Shown: positions 62,187 through 62,773 of the stretch, one piece after another | How positions within the stretch are numbered: the stretch's first letter is position 1 | Layout: the number at the start of each line of letters is the position of its first letter | Assembly (NCBI GenBank): GCA_035264885.1 | Contig: DATFPK010000056.1 | Location: 1 to 62,773, forward strand | Direction: 5' to 3' | DNA from: DATFPK01 sp035264885 | GTDB lineage: Bacteria; Actinomycetota; Thermoleophilia; Solirubrobacterales; 70-9 | DNA length: 62,773 nucleotides | Notes under the pieces: model-generated | The model's database searches: none | What the model was told of the DNA's origin: nothing | The model's input: only the letters and a program-made list of their open reading frames with translations | Position numbers and translations under genes: made by a program

Positions 62187-62773
62187 ATGCGCGACTCACT
62201 GACCATCGACCGAGGCAAGCGCCGAGTCGCCGTTCTCCTTGCCTTGCTCGCACTCGCCGCGGTGGTCGTCGCCTGGATCCTGATCCCGGCCCGCGGGCAG
62301 GCGGCACCGGCTGAGCCCCCGCTGGCCAGCTCGAGCAACGTTCACATCATCGATCACGTCCCCGGCAGCGCCGCCGGCATGGCCTTCAAAGGCCACTACG
62401 CGTACGTGAGCGGCTGGGGCGGGATCACCGTCCTCGACATCGCCGACGCCGATTCCCCGCAGGTAGCCGGGGCCCTGCCGCTGCCGCACTTCGAGAACGA
62501 GGACGTCGACCTCTGCGGCAACACGCTGATCGTCGTCAACGACCGCGCGACGCGCGACCTCGGCGCGCTCATGTACGTGATCAGCATCGCGAACCCGACA
62601 TCGCCGACCGTCAGCGCGGTCCTGCCGCTCGGATTGACGGGCAGCGGCCGCGGCTCCGGCCACATCGCGAACTTCGTCAAGGCCGATTGCACCCAGGCGT
62701 GGGTGGACGGCGGCGACCACGTGGAGGTGGTCGACCTCAGCGTGCCCACCGCCCCGCGGTCGCTGGGCAAGTT
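62187..62773 (+). CDS. LVIVD/beta-propeller-like surface protein, N-terminal part (runs off the window)
   Basis: The frame from ATG 62187 is open to the window end (195 codons). A basic start and one membrane helix (RVAVLLALLALAAVVVAWIL) are followed by propeller-like blades: 'AFKGHYAYVSGWGGITVLDIADADSP', 'LYVISIANPTSP'-type (here MYVISIANPTSP) and 'DHVEVVDLSVPTAP'. The repeated 'G-x-x-A-Y-V...L-x-V-x-D-I-x-x-P-x-x-P' pattern is that of LVIVD repeats in choice-of-anchor and surface proteins. A catalytic role is not suggested. The C-terminus is not visible. Confidence 0.75.
   Translation, partial: MRDSLTIDRGKRRVAVLLALLALAAVVVAWILIPARGQAAPAEPPLASSSNVHIIDHVPGSAAGMAFKGHYAYVSGWGGITVLDIADADSPQVAGALPLPHFENEDVDLCGNTLIVVNDRATRDLGALMYVISIANPTSPTVSAVLPLGLTGSGRGSGHIANFVKADCTQAWVDGGDHVEVVDLSVPTAPRSLGK

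Noticed and set aside
1..62773. CRISPR arrays, transposases, phage genes, rRNA genes
   Set aside because: Looked for on both strands; no regularly spaced repeats, integrase/transposase motifs or rRNA sequences were seen.

Overview
The window comes from a very GC-rich actinobacterium. Four things point that way: a six-gene mce operon, a c-di-AMP (ydaO-type) riboswitch in front of a secreted M23 peptidase, a glutamine-synthetase-like/peptidase C26/ALDH/SDR cluster in the same gene order as glnA4-Rv2859c-aldC-Rv2857c of Mycobacterium tuberculosis, and many apparently leaderless genes with a TANNNT box 6-8 nt before the start codon. Gene content (divergent PAP2_3 paralogues, RsbW/V/U set, cysteine-free Rrf2 protein) would suit class Thermoleophilia (Solirubrobacterales/Gaiellales), but this is an inference; no rRNA or marker gene is present. 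No phage, transposase or CRISPR array was seen.

Layout. 1-2.7 kb: start of an acetoacetyl-CoA synthetase (cut by the window edge), a membrane M28 peptidase, and tRNAs Leu(CAA), Leu(UAG), Trp, Gly, Pro. 2.8-10.6 kb: small enzymes, two divergent PAP2-type membrane phosphatases, a DrrAB-like ABC exporter, a DHA2 drug exporter and a second MFS protein. 10.5-17 kb: signalling block with a cNMP-binding protein, STAS proteins, PAS-LuxR and a compact RsbW/RsbV/RsbU operon without a sigma factor. 17-24.8 kb: GH25 lysozyme, secreted hydrolase, metallophosphatase, and a TetR-controlled Baeyer-Villiger monooxygenase/acyl-CoA ligase unit. 24.8-27.2 kb: sulfatase and MEDS sensor.

27.2-36.5 kb is the most coherent metabolic unit. 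A FadR-type GntR regulator is followed by a glycerol-kinase-like FGGY kinase and a GlpA-like FAD oxidoreductase. These are divergent from a translationally coupled operon of APC permease, gamma-glutamylamide synthetase, gamma-glutamyl hydrolase, aldehyde dehydrogenase and short-chain dehydrogenase. The divergence point holds a near-consensus promoter (TTGACA-N18-TATGGT) with a palindromic GGTCGGACC just downstream. I read it as an ethanolamine (amino-alcohol) pathway via gamma-glutamyl intermediates, coupled to a glycerol/glycerol-3-phosphate branch, possibly for using phosphoethanolamine lipids.

36.5-47.7 kb: TauE/SafE exporter, class I amidotransferase under a 41-bp concentric dyad, PLP deaminase, riboswitch-controlled M23 peptidase, and a sulfur block (Rrf2 regulator, cysA/W/T and sulfate-binding protein, persulfide dioxygenase-rhodanese fusion). 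47.7-58.8 kb: phosphoesterase, alpha/beta hydrolase, then six coupled mce genes with no yrbE permease genes beside them. 58.9-62.8 kb: a secreted protein with a classic terminator, tRNA-Leu(CAG), tRNA-Glu(CUC), an acyltransferase gene bracketed by the tRNA-Glu 3' end and a 22/25 copy of it, an aldo/keto reductase and the start of an LVIVD-like surface protein. No stretch longer than 300 bases lacks a gene or RNA.
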